Below, one piece after another: positions 36,253 through 44,823 of a stretch of 64,000 nt of DNA; position 1 is the stretch's first letter; every line of letters starts with the position of its first letter. This DNA comes from Pseudocitrobacter vendiensis (GTDB lineage: Bacteria > Pseudomonadota > Gammaproteobacteria > Enterobacterales > Enterobacteriaceae). The position numbers and the translations under genes were made by a program. Location of the stretch: positions 62,001 to 126,000 of the forward strand of contig NZ_CALSBS010000007.1 in NCBI RefSeq assembly GCF_943590815.1, read 5' to 3'. The notes beneath the pieces were generated by a model. That model was given only the letters and a program-made list of their open reading frames with translations, did no database searches and was not told the DNA's origin.

Positions 36253-37407
36253 ATGATTTATATCTCTGCCGTGGGCATGATTAACGCGCTGGGTAACAAC
36301 GCGCGTGAGGTTGCCGCTAACCTGACGCTCGGCATCGCGCCGGGCATGCGTGCCCGAGCAGGCTGGTTGCAGGGCAATTCAGATGCCGTTTTTGGTGCTG
36401 TGGAGGCGGAACTGCCTGTCATTCCGGACACCTTTACCGAACATCACAGCCGCAATAATCAGCTCCTGCTGGCGGCGCTGGCGCAAATCCAGCCGCAGGT
36501 GGATGACGCGATTGCCCGCTATGGGCGCGAGCGCGTTGCCGTGGTGATGGGCACCAGCACCTCCGGGCTGGACGAAGGCGATCAACATGTCAGCCAGCAA
36601 CATCCCCGGTGGCGCTACGCACAGCAGGAACTGGGCGACCCATCGCGATTTCTCAGCCACTGGCTGGCGCTCGACGGCCCGGCATTTACCCTCTCCACCG
36701 CCTGTTCATCCAGCGCGCGCGCCATTATTAGCGGTCGCCGTCTGATTGAAGCGAATTTAGCGGATGTGGCGATTGTTGGCGGTGCGGATACCTTGAGCCG
36801 GATGCCTATCAACGGCTTCAACAGCCTGGAGTCGCTCTCACCCTCACGCTGCCAGCCATTTGGTCGCGATCGCAGCGGCATTACCATCGGGGAAGGCGCG
36901 GGGCTGATGCTGCTGACCCGCGAGCCGCAGCCAATTGCGCTACTGGGTGTGGGCGAGTCGAGCGATGCGTGGCATATGTCAGCTCCGCACCCGGAAGGCG
37001 AAGGCGCAATTCGCGCAATTCTTCAGGCGCTTAAAGAGGCCGAGCTCGCACCGCAGGACGTGGGCTACATCAATATGCACGGCACCGCCACGCCGCTGAA
37101 TGACAAAATTGAATCGCAGGTGGTGAATCATATCTTCGGTGATACCGTTCCCTGTAGCTCCACAAAACATCTTACCGGGCATACGTTAGGCGCGGCGGGT
37201 ATCACCGAAGCAGGTATTGCCATGTTGATTCTGCAACATAACCTGCCGCTGCCACCGCAGGACTTCAGCCAAATGCCCGTCGATGACACGCTGCTGCCCT
37301 GCGGCCTGCTTCACAATGCCGCGCCGCTGGCGCGCCCGGTGATTCTTTCCAACTCTTTCGCCTTTGGCGGTAACAACACCAGTATTTTGTTAGGACGACA
37401 CCCATGA
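36253..37407 (+). CDS. apeO: Aryl polyene beta-ketoacyl-ACP synthase (ApeO)
   Basis: A 384-residue condensing enzyme. The active-site Cys is in LSTACSSSARAI (about 157), and the catalytic histidines are in MHGTATPLND and KHLTGHTLGAAG. It extends the chain with malonyl-ACP, probably as a heterodimer with the chain-length factor ApeC. I chose ATG 36253, one base after the DUF3261 stop; ATG 36244 is possible. The stop overlaps the next start by ATGA. Confidence 0.88.
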   Translation: MIYISAVGMINALGNNAREVAANLTLGIAPGMRARAGWLQGNSDAVFGAVEAELPVIPDTFTEHHSRNNQLLLAALAQIQPQVDDAIARYGRERVAVVMGTSTSGLDEGDQHVSQQHPRWRYAQQELGDPSRFLSHWLALDGPAFTLSTACSSSARAIISGRRLIEANLADVAIVGGADTLSRMPINGFNSLESLSPSRCQPFGRDRSGITIGEGAGLMLLTREPQPIALLGVGESSDAWHMSAPHPEGEGAIRAILQALKEAELAPQDVGYINMHGTATPLNDKIESQVVNHIFGDTVPCSSTKHLTGHTLGAAGITEAGIAMLILQHNLPLPPQDFSQMPVDDTLLPCGLLHNAAPLARPVILSNSFAFGGNNTSILLGRHP

Positions 37408-37880
37408 GCCACTACTTACCGCCAGCGGACTATTTGCCGCACGACGCGCCGATGCTCCTGCTTGAGCAGGTTTCCGCCGTCGGCGAAAACGATGTGCAGT
37501 GCCGGGTGACGGTTAATTCTGCGGGCGTGCTGGCGCCGTTTCTTGATGCGTCGGGCAATCTGCCCGGCTGGTACGCGCTGGAGCTGATGGCGCAGACGGT
37601 CGGCGTCTGGTCCGGCTGGCACCGTCAGGATGATGGCGAGCAACAACTGACGCTGGGCATGGTCCTCGGCGCACGTGAACTGGTGTGCGCGGCGGGTTCT
37701 TTTCCGGCACACGCCACGCTGGATATTCACGCCCACCTGCTGATGCGCGACAGCCGTTTCGGCAGTTTTGAATGCACAATCATGATTAATAACACCGTGG
37801 TCGCCACGGGCCGCGTCAACACATTCCAGCCGTCGACCGAAGAGTTAACGTCGCTGTTTCAGCAGGGAGAAAACGTATGA
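37404..37880 (+). CDS. apeP: Aryl polyene 3-hydroxyacyl-ACP dehydratase (ApeP)
   Basis: A 158-residue hot-dog dehydratase of the FabZ-like 3-hydroxylacyl-ACP group. Probable catalytic residues are His in LPHDAPMLLLEQ (about 13) and Glu in WYALELMAQTVG. In the Xenorhabdus system ApeI and ApeP are both dehydratases. Both ends overlap neighbours by 4 bp (ATGA), a sign of tight coupling in the apeO-P-Q-R block. Confidence 0.87.
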   Translation: MSHYLPPADYLPHDAPMLLLEQVSAVGENDVQCRVTVNSAGVLAPFLDASGNLPGWYALELMAQTVGVWSGWHRQDDGEQQLTLGMVLGARELVCAAGSFPAHATLDIHAHLLMRDSRFGSFECTIMINNTVVATGRVNTFQPSTEELTSLFQQGENV

Positions 37881-38608
37881 GTCGTTCCGTTCTGGTTACT
37901 GGCGCCAGCAAAGGTATTGGCCGGGCTATTGCCCTTCGACTGGCCGCTGATGGCTTTACCCTTGGTGTTCACTATCATCAGGATGAACCCGGCGCGCGCG
38001 AAACGCTGGTCGCCATTGAGCAGGCTGGCGGCAAAGGACGTTTACTACGCTTTGATGTGGGCGATCGCGCCCAGTGCTTAGCGGTGCTGGAAGAGGATAT
38101 GGCCGAGAACGGCGCGTGGTACGGCGTGGTGAGCAACGCCGGAATTACCCGTGACGGCGCATTCCCGGCGCTGAGCGAAGAAGACTGGGATTCGGTCATT
38201 CACACTAACCTCGACAGCTTCTACAACGTGATTCACCCCTGCATCATGCCCATGATAAGCGCGCGCAAAGGCGGGAGAATCATTACGCTTTCATCCGTTT
38301 CCGGCGTGATGGGTAACCGAGGGCAGGTGAACTACAGCGCCGCCAAAGCGGGGATCATCGGGGCCACCAAAGCGTTGGCAATTGAACTCGCAAAGCGCAA
38401 AATTACCGTCAACTGTATCGCCCCTGGGTTGATTGACACCGGAATGATTGCAATGGAAGAGGCTGCCCTGAAAGATGCCATGGCGATGATCCCAATGAAA
38501 CGCATGGGTCAGGCCGAAGAGGTCGCCGGGCTGGCGAGTTATTTAATGTCGGACATCGCGGGCTACGTCACCCGGCAGGTGATTTCGATCAACGGAGGCA
38601 TGTTATGA
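37877..38608 (+). CDS. apeQ: Aryl polyene 3-ketoacyl-ACP reductase (ApeQ, FabG-like)
   Basis: A 243-residue NADPH-dependent short-chain reductase. The cofactor loop is TGASKGIGRAIA (about 7-18), then SNAGITRDGAF, the catalytic Ser in SSVSGVMGNRG, and Tyr/Lys in YSAAKAGIIG. It reduces the keto group left by ApeO/ApeR before dehydration. It overlaps both neighbours by 4 bp. Confidence 0.89.
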   Translation: MSRSVLVTGASKGIGRAIALRLAADGFTLGVHYHQDEPGARETLVAIEQAGGKGRLLRFDVGDRAQCLAVLEEDMAENGAWYGVVSNAGITRDGAFPALSEEDWDSVIHTNLDSFYNVIHPCIMPMISARKGGRIITLSSVSGVMGNRGQVNYSAAKAGIIGATKALAIELAKRKITVNCIAPGLIDTGMIAMEEAALKDAMAMIPMKRMGQAEEVAGLASYLMSDIAGYVTRQVISINGGML

Positions 38609-39834
38609 CACGTCGTGTCGTGATCACGGGCATGGGCGGCGTCACCGCTTTCGGCGAAAACTGGCAGGACGTCTCGCGCGGGCTGCTGAATTATGAAAAC
38701 GCCGTGCGTTATATGCCTGAGTGGCAGATCTACGCTGGCCTGCATACTCTGCTGGGCGCGCCCATCGATGACTTCACGCTGCCCGCTCACTACACCCGCA
38801 AGCGCATCCGCGCCATGGGACGCGTGTCGTTGCTTTCTACCCGCGCCACTGAACGTGCGCTGGAGCAGGCCGGGCTGATTGACGACCCGGTTCTGACCAA
38901 TGGCCAGACCGGTATCGCCTATGGTTCATCGACCGGCAGCACCGGACCGGTAAGCGAATTCGCCACCATGCTGACCGAAAAGCATACCAATAATATTACC
39001 GGCACCACCTACGTGCAGATGATGCCACACACAACGGCGGTGAATACCGGGCTGTTTTTCGGCCTGCGCGGGCGGGTCATTCCCACCTCCAGCGCCTGCA
39101 CTTCCGGTAGCCAGGCGATTGGCTACGCCTGGGAAGCGATTCGCCACGGCTATCAAACCGTGATGGTCGCGGGCGGCGCAGAAGAACTCTGCCCCTCGGA
39201 AGCCGCCGTTTTCGATACGCTCTTTGCCACCAGCCAGCGTAACGATCAGCCGAAAACCACGCCCTCGCCGTTCGACCAGACGCGTGACGGGCTGGTGATT
39301 GGCGAAGGCGCCGGTACGCTGATTCTGGAAGAACTGGAACACGCGAAGGCGCGTGGCGCGACCATCTACGGCGAAATCGTCGGCTTCGCCACCAACTGCG
39401 ATGCCGCGCATATCACCCAACCGCAGCGCGATACGATGCAAATTTGCATGGAGCAGGCGTTGCAGATGGCGGGTATTGGCGCTCAGCAGATTGGCTATAT
39501 CTCCGCACACGGTACGGCCACCGATCGCGGCGATCTGGCGGAAAGCCAGGCGACGGCGGCGATCTTCGGTGATACCACGCCGATCTCCTCGCTGAAAAGT
39601 TATTTCGGCCATACGCTGGGAGCCTGCGGCGCACTGGAGGCGTGGATGAGCTTACAGATGATGCGCGAAGGCTGGTTCGCACCGACTATTAATCTGACAC
39701 AGCCCGATGACGCCTGCGGTGCGCTGGATTACATCATGGGCGAAGCGCGTCACATTGACTGCGAATATCTGCAAAGCAATAACTTCGCTTTCGGCGGGAT
39801 CAACACCTCGCTGGTCATCAAGCGCTGGGCATAA
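38605..39834 (+). CDS. apeR: Aryl polyene beta-ketoacyl-ACP synthase (ApeR)
   Basis: A 409-residue FabF-like condensing enzyme. The active-site Cys is in TSSACTSGSQAIGYA (about 166), and the histidines are in SAHGTATDRGD and KSYFGHTLGACG. It probably carries out initial condensations on the aryl starter. It is the last of the canonical ape genes; a phosphopantetheinyl transferase gene starts 3 bp after its stop. Confidence 0.88.
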   Translation: MTRRVVITGMGGVTAFGENWQDVSRGLLNYENAVRYMPEWQIYAGLHTLLGAPIDDFTLPAHYTRKRIRAMGRVSLLSTRATERALEQAGLIDDPVLTNGQTGIAYGSSTGSTGPVSEFATMLTEKHTNNITGTTYVQMMPHTTAVNTGLFFGLRGRVIPTSSACTSGSQAIGYAWEAIRHGYQTVMVAGGAEELCPSEAAVFDTLFATSQRNDQPKTTPSPFDQTRDGLVIGEGAGTLILEELEHAKARGATIYGEIVGFATNCDAAHITQPQRDTMQICMEQALQMAGIGAQQIGYISAHGTATDRGDLAESQATAAIFGDTTPISSLKSYFGHTLGACGALEAWMSLQMMREGWFAPTINLTQPDDACGALDYIMGEARHIDCEYLQSNNFAFGGINTSLVIKRWA

Positions 39835-39836
39835 GC

Positions 39837-40361
39837 ATGTATCGCCTGCTGCGCGCAAAGGTATCGGACTACATCGACGCTCAGGCTGCGGGACGCGCTC
39901 TGCTTGAACGGGCGATTTTCCCCGCCGTGCTGCCAGAGATTATTCGCAACCCTAACGGCAAACCCGGCTTTGCTCGTGGGTATCCGCTGTGGTTTAACAT
40001 CAGCCACAGCGGCGATGACATTGTGCTGCTGCTGAGCGACGAGGGCGAGGTGGGTTGCGATATTGAAGTCATACGCCCGCGTAAAAATAGCCAGCGTATT
40101 GTTGAATCGGTATTCAGCCCCGGTGAACAGGCGCAGATTGCAGCGGCGGAAGATAAGCTCGTCGCGTTCTGGCAAATCTGGACGCGCAAAGAGGCAATGC
40201 TTAAACAGGCCGGCAGCCAGATCTGGCGCATCGCCGATTTCGACAGTTGCTTGCCCACACCACTGTTTTTAGCCCAACTCCGTTGGTCTGAAAATCGAAT
40301 TGTGACGCTGTGTACCCCGACGCCCGTTTCAGCGCAGGAAAACGATTTCATTGTTAAATAA
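39837..40361 (+). CDS. 4'-phosphopantetheinyl transferase at the end of the APE cluster
   Basis: A 174-residue enzyme of the AcpT/Sfp superfamily that moves phosphopantetheine from CoA to a carrier-protein serine. The motifs are WFNISHSGD (about 45-53), GEVGCDIEVIRPRK with the Mg-binding Asp, and FWQIWTRKEAMLKQAG. It starts 3 bp after apeR and lacks a promoter gap, so it is probably co-transcribed and activates ApeE and ApeF. It is about 20 residues shorter than E. coli AcpT. Confidence 0.88.
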   Translation: MYRLLRAKVSDYIDAQAAGRALLERAIFPAVLPEIIRNPNGKPGFARGYPLWFNISHSGDDIVLLLSDEGEVGCDIEVIRPRKNSQRIVESVFSPGEQAQIAAAEDKLVAFWQIWTRKEAMLKQAGSQIWRIADFDSCLPTPLFLAQLRWSENRIVTLCTPTPVSAQENDFIVK

Positions 40362-40624
40362 TAACGTGAATATCACTCTGATAAATAATACACCACTAAA
40401 GTATTATCATAATATTCGATGATATATAATACCTAAATTAGATCAAAAATCGATCATATGTATTAATGATGTTGATATATTCCATCAGAAATATGAATTA
40501 AAGAAACAAAGCGGAAACATGAAATTTGGTATAGTCATTTTTTGTGATAGAGATAACACAAATTTCAATTGTCTATGGATTCGTTTTGCCCGTATAGTGG
40601 CTCTCTGTTAGAAGATAGTTACCT

Positions 40625-41092
40625 TTGCTTACTTTAATTAGCATTATTGTAACTATTGCAATCATTATTATTGAGGCACTGATTATTTTACGCACTCTAT
40701 TTTCTGAGGCTCGAACGCAGATAACGCTGCATGAACTGATCAAAGAACTCAAAAAACAGAACATCGTTTTCTACGTTCATTTCGTCTCTACCGGAAACGT
40801 CAATCTGGTCGATAACGCCGGTTGTATTCGTATTATAGAAGGCGAGTACAGCCTCAAACGCGTCAATCTGCGGGCCAATGAAGACCTCATTCGCGCAGCG
40901 TCACGCCGCCATTTCGCAGGTGAAATAGGCTATGAAGAGTATTGTTCTCTGGTGGCCAGCGCCGGGGTATATAAGTGGATTGTCGATATAAAACAGATGA
41001 CGCGAAAATATGTCGGCTTATCTGACAAAGTGATTTTCTGCGAAGAGATAACGCCCGTTATTAGTAATGAACGCGTATGGCGTTATAATTAA
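40625..41092 (+). CDS. Membrane-anchored DUF1398-like protein
   Basis: A 155-residue protein. Residues 1-27 are a single hydrophobic helix (IIVTIAIIIIEALIILRTLF). The rest looks like the DUF1398 domain: HELIKELKKQNIVFY early on and EYCSLVASAGVYKWIVDIKQ with MTRKYVG towards the end. An in-frame TAG at 40616 leaves TTG 40625 as the only start that keeps the helix; no strong Shine-Dalgarno is seen, so the start is uncertain. The preceding 263 bp (40362-40624) are very AT-rich and carry no gene. Usual DUF1398 proteins are soluble, so the anchor is unusual. Function unknown. Confidence 0.6.
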   Translation: MLTLISIIVTIAIIIIEALIILRTLFSEARTQITLHELIKELKKQNIVFYVHFVSTGNVNLVDNAGCIRIIEGEYSLKRVNLRANEDLIRAASRRHFAGEIGYEEYCSLVASAGVYKWIVDIKQMTRKYVGLSDKVIFCEEITPVISNERVWRYN

Positions 41093-41100
41093 CCGCGTGA

Positions 41101-41211
41101 TTATCGTAGGGGCAACCACATCCAGAGCCCATGCAAGATAAGCCAAATACCCGCACACGATAACGTAATTAACGAAACCATTTTCATTGAACCTCCCTGG
41201 CTCATTTCCAT
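41101..41211 (-). CDS. Tiny hydrophobic protein (28 or 36 residues)
   Basis: The frame from ATG 41211 encodes 36 residues; an internal ATG 41187 (28 residues) has the better Shine-Dalgarno GGGAGG six bases upstream, while 41211 has AGGAAAG. The shared part is one membrane helix (VSLITLSCAGIWLILHGLWM) ending WLPLR. The gene lies between a terminator for the hydrolase gene and the DUF1398-like gene, whose end it faces. Good ribosome-binding sites and a clean single helix suggest a real small membrane protein; I do not recognise the family. Confidence 0.45.
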   Translation of the reverse strand: MEMSQGGSMKMVSLITLSCAGIWLILHGLWMWLPLR

Positions 41212-41246
41212 CGCAACTTTCCTTTTTTGCGCCAGACGATAAGGGA

Positions 41247-41286
41247 TAAATATAAAAATCGCCTGATAAAAATGTCATCAGGCGAT
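41247..41286 (-). terminator. Rho-independent terminator of the hydrolase gene
   Basis: Minus-strand stem ATCGCCTGAT / ATCAGGCGAT (41286-41277 with 41267-41258) followed by TTTTTATATT, about 65 bp after the hydrolase stop. Confidence 0.85.
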
Positions 41287-41349
41287 ATTCTATAACAAAT
41301 AATGCACATCAGGATATACGTAATAATAATTACGGATAACGCTGAGGAT

Positions 41350-42378
41350 TTACTGCAGATTGGTTTTAAAGAATGCCGTCAGTTTGTTGAAGGGAATGAG
41401 ATCGGTACGATCGTAGAGATCAACATGCCCGGCGTTCGGCACGATATACAGTTCTTTCGGCTGCCCGGCGCGTTGATAGGCATCTTCGCTAAACTCCTTA
41501 GAATGCGCGCGATCGCCGGCGATAAACAGCATGGGTCGTGGCGAAATTGTCTCGATATCATTGAACGGATAAAAATTCATAAATTTACCAATACTGCTCA
41601 GCATGGGTTTGGTCGTCAGCGCTTCTTTCTCGCCTTTCGGCGTATAGCCGCCGCGTGACGTACGGTAGAAATCAAAGAATTCGCGCTGTATTTCCGGCGT
41701 GGAGTCATCCAGCTCGTTCACGGTGCCAGGAATATAAGCAGTATCACCGCCTTTGTACTCGGCAAAGCGCTGCTCAATGGCCGTCTTAATCAACGCTTCG
41801 CGCTGTTCAACGGTCTGCGAATGCTTCAGGCCATTACGAAACGCGGCGCCCATGTCGTACATGCTGACGGTCGCTATCGCTTTCATACGCGGGTCGATTT
41901 TAGCTGCGCTGATCACAAAGCTACCGCTACCGCAGATACCCAGTACGCCAATATTTTCCGCGTCCACCCACGGCTGCGTGCTGAGGTAATCAACAGCCGC
42001 GCTGAAATCATCGGCGTAGATTTCCGGCGAAATCATATGACCCGGTTTGCCCTCGCTCTCGCCCCAGAAAGAGAGATCAATGGCCAGCGTGACGAAGCCC
42101 TGCTCCGCCAGTTTTTGCGCGTAGAGGTTTGAACTCTGTTCTTTTACCGCGCCCATCGGATGCCCAACGATAATCGCCGGATGCTTCGTGTTTTTATCCA
42201 GCCCCTCAGGCATAAACAGATTGCCCACCACGTTCATTTGATACTGGTTTTTAAAGCTGACGCGCTGCTGGGTCACGCTGTCGCTTTTGTAGAAATTGTC
42301 CGCTCCGCGTGACATATCCGCAGCGGAAGAGGCAAATGCGCTAATCAGTAAGCCCAACGCCAGTGTGACGTTTTTCAT
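41350..42378 (-). CDS. Exported alpha/beta hydrolase with a Cys nucleophile (dienelactone-hydrolase-like)
   Basis: A 342-residue protein with a signal peptide (residues 1-20, MKNVTLALGLLISAFASSAA). It has an alpha/beta hydrolase fold: GHPMGAVKEQSS near the oxyanion loop, and a nucleophile elbow reading LGICGSGSF, so the nucleophile is Cys as in dienelactone hydrolases rather than Ser. The acid is probably Asp in FIAGDRAHS and the base His in PNAGHVDLYD. ATG 42378 has AGGAGT overlapping the stop of the MFS gene just upstream (3-bp gap), so the two form an operon. Substrate unknown. Confidence 0.75.
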   Translation of the reverse strand: MKNVTLALGLLISAFASSAADMSRGADNFYKSDSVTQQRVSFKNQYQMNVVGNLFMPEGLDKNTKHPAIIVGHPMGAVKEQSSNLYAQKLAEQGFVTLAIDLSFWGESEGKPGHMISPEIYADDFSAAVDYLSTQPWVDAENIGVLGICGSGSFVISAAKIDPRMKAIATVSMYDMGAAFRNGLKHSQTVEQREALIKTAIEQRFAEYKGGDTAYIPGTVNELDDSTPEIQREFFDFYRTSRGGYTPKGEKEALTTKPMLSSIGKFMNFYPFNDIETISPRPMLFIAGDRAHSKEFSEDAYQRAGQPKELYIVPNAGHVDLYDRTDLIPFNKLTAFFKTNLQ

Positions 42379-42381
42379 AGG

Positions 42382-43551
42382 TTAACTCCTGAGTGTATGT
42401 TTACGTGAGGTTGTGAAAGTGATGACCGACGCGCAGAGCAAAACGCCAGCGCTCAGTACAAAGGTGCTGTGCCAGCCGTGATGGTCGTACATCAGGCCAC
42501 CCAGCGTGGATCCCAGGGCAATAGAAAGCTGAATGATGGCGACCATCACGCCGCCGCCGGCTTCCGCGTCATGGGGTAGCGTCCGCGCGAGCCACGTCCA
42601 CCAGCCTGTCGGAGCTGCGGTTGCGACCAGCCCCCAGGCGCCCAACAGGGGCGCGACTAACCAAAGCTGATGACCAAAAATCACCAGTGCGATAGCCATC
42701 GCTGCCATCAACAGCGGAATGAGAATTAGCGTGCGATAAATACCCTGTTTCAGCAGGCGACCCACTATCAGCGTGCCAATAAATCCCATCACACCGATGA
42801 TCAGCAGAACGGCAGACAAGGCCGTTCCCCTCACCTGCGTGATGCCTTCAAGAAAAGGACGCACGTAGGTGAAGAGCGTGAACTGGCCCATAAAAAAGAG
42901 GCCGCAAGCAAGAAGCCCCACTGCCACAACAGGACGTGAGAAGAGAGGAAGCACCCTGCTGCGCTGTTGGCTGTGTTGCATAGCTGGCAGGCTAAACCAT
43001 TGCCAGATGAAAGCGGCAATCGCGACAGGCACCAGACAGAAAAATGCGCCCCGCCAGCCCATCACGTCGCCGAGATAACTCCCAAGCGGCGCGGCAATCA
43101 CCGTCGCCAGCGCGTTACCCCCGTTGAAAATGGCTAATGCGCGAGGCACCTGCGATTCAGGAACCAGACGGATAGCCGTCGCCGCCGACATGGACCAGAA
43201 GCCGCCAATGGCAATACCAATCAGCGCACGACCCACCATATAAACAACATAATTCGCGGCCATGGCGATCATCGCGCCTGAGAATGCCATCAGCGCAGTC
43301 ATGCCAAGCAGCAGATATCGGCGATCCAGCCCAGCGATGAGCCGCGAGAGCGTCAGGCTGGTGATGACCGCCAGCGCCCCGGAAATGGCAATGCCCTGGC
43401 CCGCCAGGCCTTCCGTCACGCCTAAATCAGCCGCGATGGGCGATAACAAACTGACCGGCATAAATTCGGAGGCAATTAATACAAAAACACACAGCGTCAT
43501 GGCATAAATGCCGCCCCAATGGGCGCGTTGAACTTCAGCCTGCAAAGCCAT
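42382..43551 (-). CDS. MFS exporter (AraJ/YdhP/NepI type)
   Basis: A 389-residue, twelve-helix major-facilitator protein of the drug/metabolite proton antiporter group. Seen are ASEFMPVSLLSPIA in helix 1, the loop 2-3 motif RLIAGLDRRYLLL and the antiporter-type helix 5 GWRGAFFCLVPVAI. ATG 43551 follows GGAGATAAAACATA. It is the first gene of a two-gene operon with the exported hydrolase and is divergent from a LysR regulator 188 bp away. It is likely an efflux pump for purines, sugars or toxic compounds; the substrate cannot be read. Confidence 0.82.
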   Translation of the reverse strand: MALQAEVQRAHWGGIYAMTLCVFVLIASEFMPVSLLSPIAADLGVTEGLAGQGIAISGALAVITSLTLSRLIAGLDRRYLLLGMTALMAFSGAMIAMAANYVVYMVGRALIGIAIGGFWSMSAATAIRLVPESQVPRALAIFNGGNALATVIAAPLGSYLGDVMGWRGAFFCLVPVAIAAFIWQWFSLPAMQHSQQRSRVLPLFSRPVVAVGLLACGLFFMGQFTLFTYVRPFLEGITQVRGTALSAVLLIIGVMGFIGTLIVGRLLKQGIYRTLILIPLLMAAMAIALVIFGHQLWLVAPLLGAWGLVATAAPTGWWTWLARTLPHDAEAGGGVMVAIIQLSIALGSTLGGLMYDHHGWHSTFVLSAGVLLCASVITFTTSRKHTLRS

Positions 43552-43739
43552 TATGTTTTATCTCCTGTTTTACCGGCTGTTTTCAGGCAAGCCGGGGCCG
43601 CACGTTATTCGCAGGAATAACGTCATTAAATTGGCGGGAATATTCGTTGCTGAAAATTTTACACGGCAGGCGTAGGATAACTAGCTAATGAATACTTAAT
43701 AGGCTTATAAGCCATACTTATTAATCGGGCATTCCGACC

Positions 43740-44633
43740 ATGAAACGTAACCTGAACGATCTGCTGTATTTTGTGACCGTTGCCCGCGAAGGAAGCTTCA
43801 CCCGCGCAGCGGCGCTGTTGGGCGTCACGCAGCCAGCGATCAGTCAGGCGATTTCTGCACTGGAAGCGCGGATGCAGATTCGCCTGCTCACCCGCACCAC
43901 CCGCAGCGTGTCGCCCACGGCGGCGGGTGAGCGGTTGATGGCATCAGTCGGTACGCGCATCGATGACATCGAAGCCGAACTGGATATGTTGACCGAACTG
44001 CGCGACAAACCGGCAGGCACCGTACGCATTACCTGCGGGCCCAACGTCCTGCGTACCACGCTTTTACCAAAGCTCACGCCGCTGCTGCGCGAATATCCGG
44101 ATATTCACGTTGAGTTTGATGCCAACCACGGCTTTCGCGACATCGTGGCGGATCGCTTCGATGCAGGCGTGCGTCTGGGCGATACCATCGACCAGGATAT
44201 GATTGCAGTGCCGATTGGCCCGAAACTGCGCATGGCGGCGGTCGCCTCACCGGACTACTTTGCCCGTCATCCCGCGCCCACCACGCCCCACGAGTTAACG
44301 CAGCATCAGTGTATTAATCAGCGCATGGTTAAATCCGGCGGGCTGTATGTGTGGGATTTCGACCAGGACGGCGGGGATTTAAATGTGCGCGTCAGCGGGC
44401 AACTCACCTTTAACACCTCAGAACATATCGTTGATGCGGCGCTGGCCGGTTTTGGTATCGCTTTCCTGCCTGAAGAAGAGTTTGGAACACACATTGCCGA
44501 AGGTCGATTGATTCGCATACTCGACCCCTGGTGTATGCCTTTCCCCGGTTACTATCTTTACTATCCCAGCCGTAAACAGCCTTCCCCGGCATTTTCCCTG
44601 GTGGTCGACGCGCTACGCCATAAACATCCCTGA
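43740..44633 (+). CDS. LysR-family regulator of the MFS-hydrolase operon
   Basis: A 297-residue regulator. The helix-turn-helix is in LLYFVTVAREGSFTRAAALL plus VTQPAISQAISALEARM; an effector domain follows, with FDAGVRLGDTIDQDMIAVPI, typical of the DhmA/YafC-like group that controls MFS pumps. ATG 43740. The divergent layout makes the MFS-hydrolase operon the likely target. A T-n11-A-type box (TTATAAGCCATACTTATTAA) is visible at about 43704-43724. Confidence 0.84.
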   Translation: MKRNLNDLLYFVTVAREGSFTRAAALLGVTQPAISQAISALEARMQIRLLTRTTRSVSPTAAGERLMASVGTRIDDIEAELDMLTELRDKPAGTVRITCGPNVLRTTLLPKLTPLLREYPDIHVEFDANHGFRDIVADRFDAGVRLGDTIDQDMIAVPIGPKLRMAAVASPDYFARHPAPTTPHELTQHQCINQRMVKSGGLYVWDFDQDGGDLNVRVSGQLTFNTSEHIVDAALAGFGIAFLPEEEFGTHIAEGRLIRILDPWCMPFPGYYLYYPSRKQPSPAFSLVVDALRHKHP

Positions 44634-44708
44634 CGTTCTGCGGGCAATTTCCCTTATGTGAAAGCGGTTCCATAAAATCCGCTTACATCCATTTACATCT
44701 AAAACACT

Positions 44709-44733
44709 AATGCGTATATTTCTCATTCGCATT
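44709..44733 (+). promoter_or_regulatory. Candidate Fur box upstream of the siderophore receptor
   Basis: AATGCGTATATTTCTCATTCGCATT is an inverted repeat that, on the minus strand, partly fits the Fur pattern (AATGAGAAATA). It lies about 90 bp before the receptor start. A second stretch before the next gene (TTCTCATTCAGGATAATCAT, 47129-47148) has a better GATAAT half. Both are weak. Confidence 0.35.
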
Positions 44734-44823
44734 TTTATGTTCATTGGTTAATTAAAAATACAAAACCCGGCGCGGCGATGTACCGCTGTCGGGCAGTCCC
44801 GCAAACACACTTAAGGGTTTATC

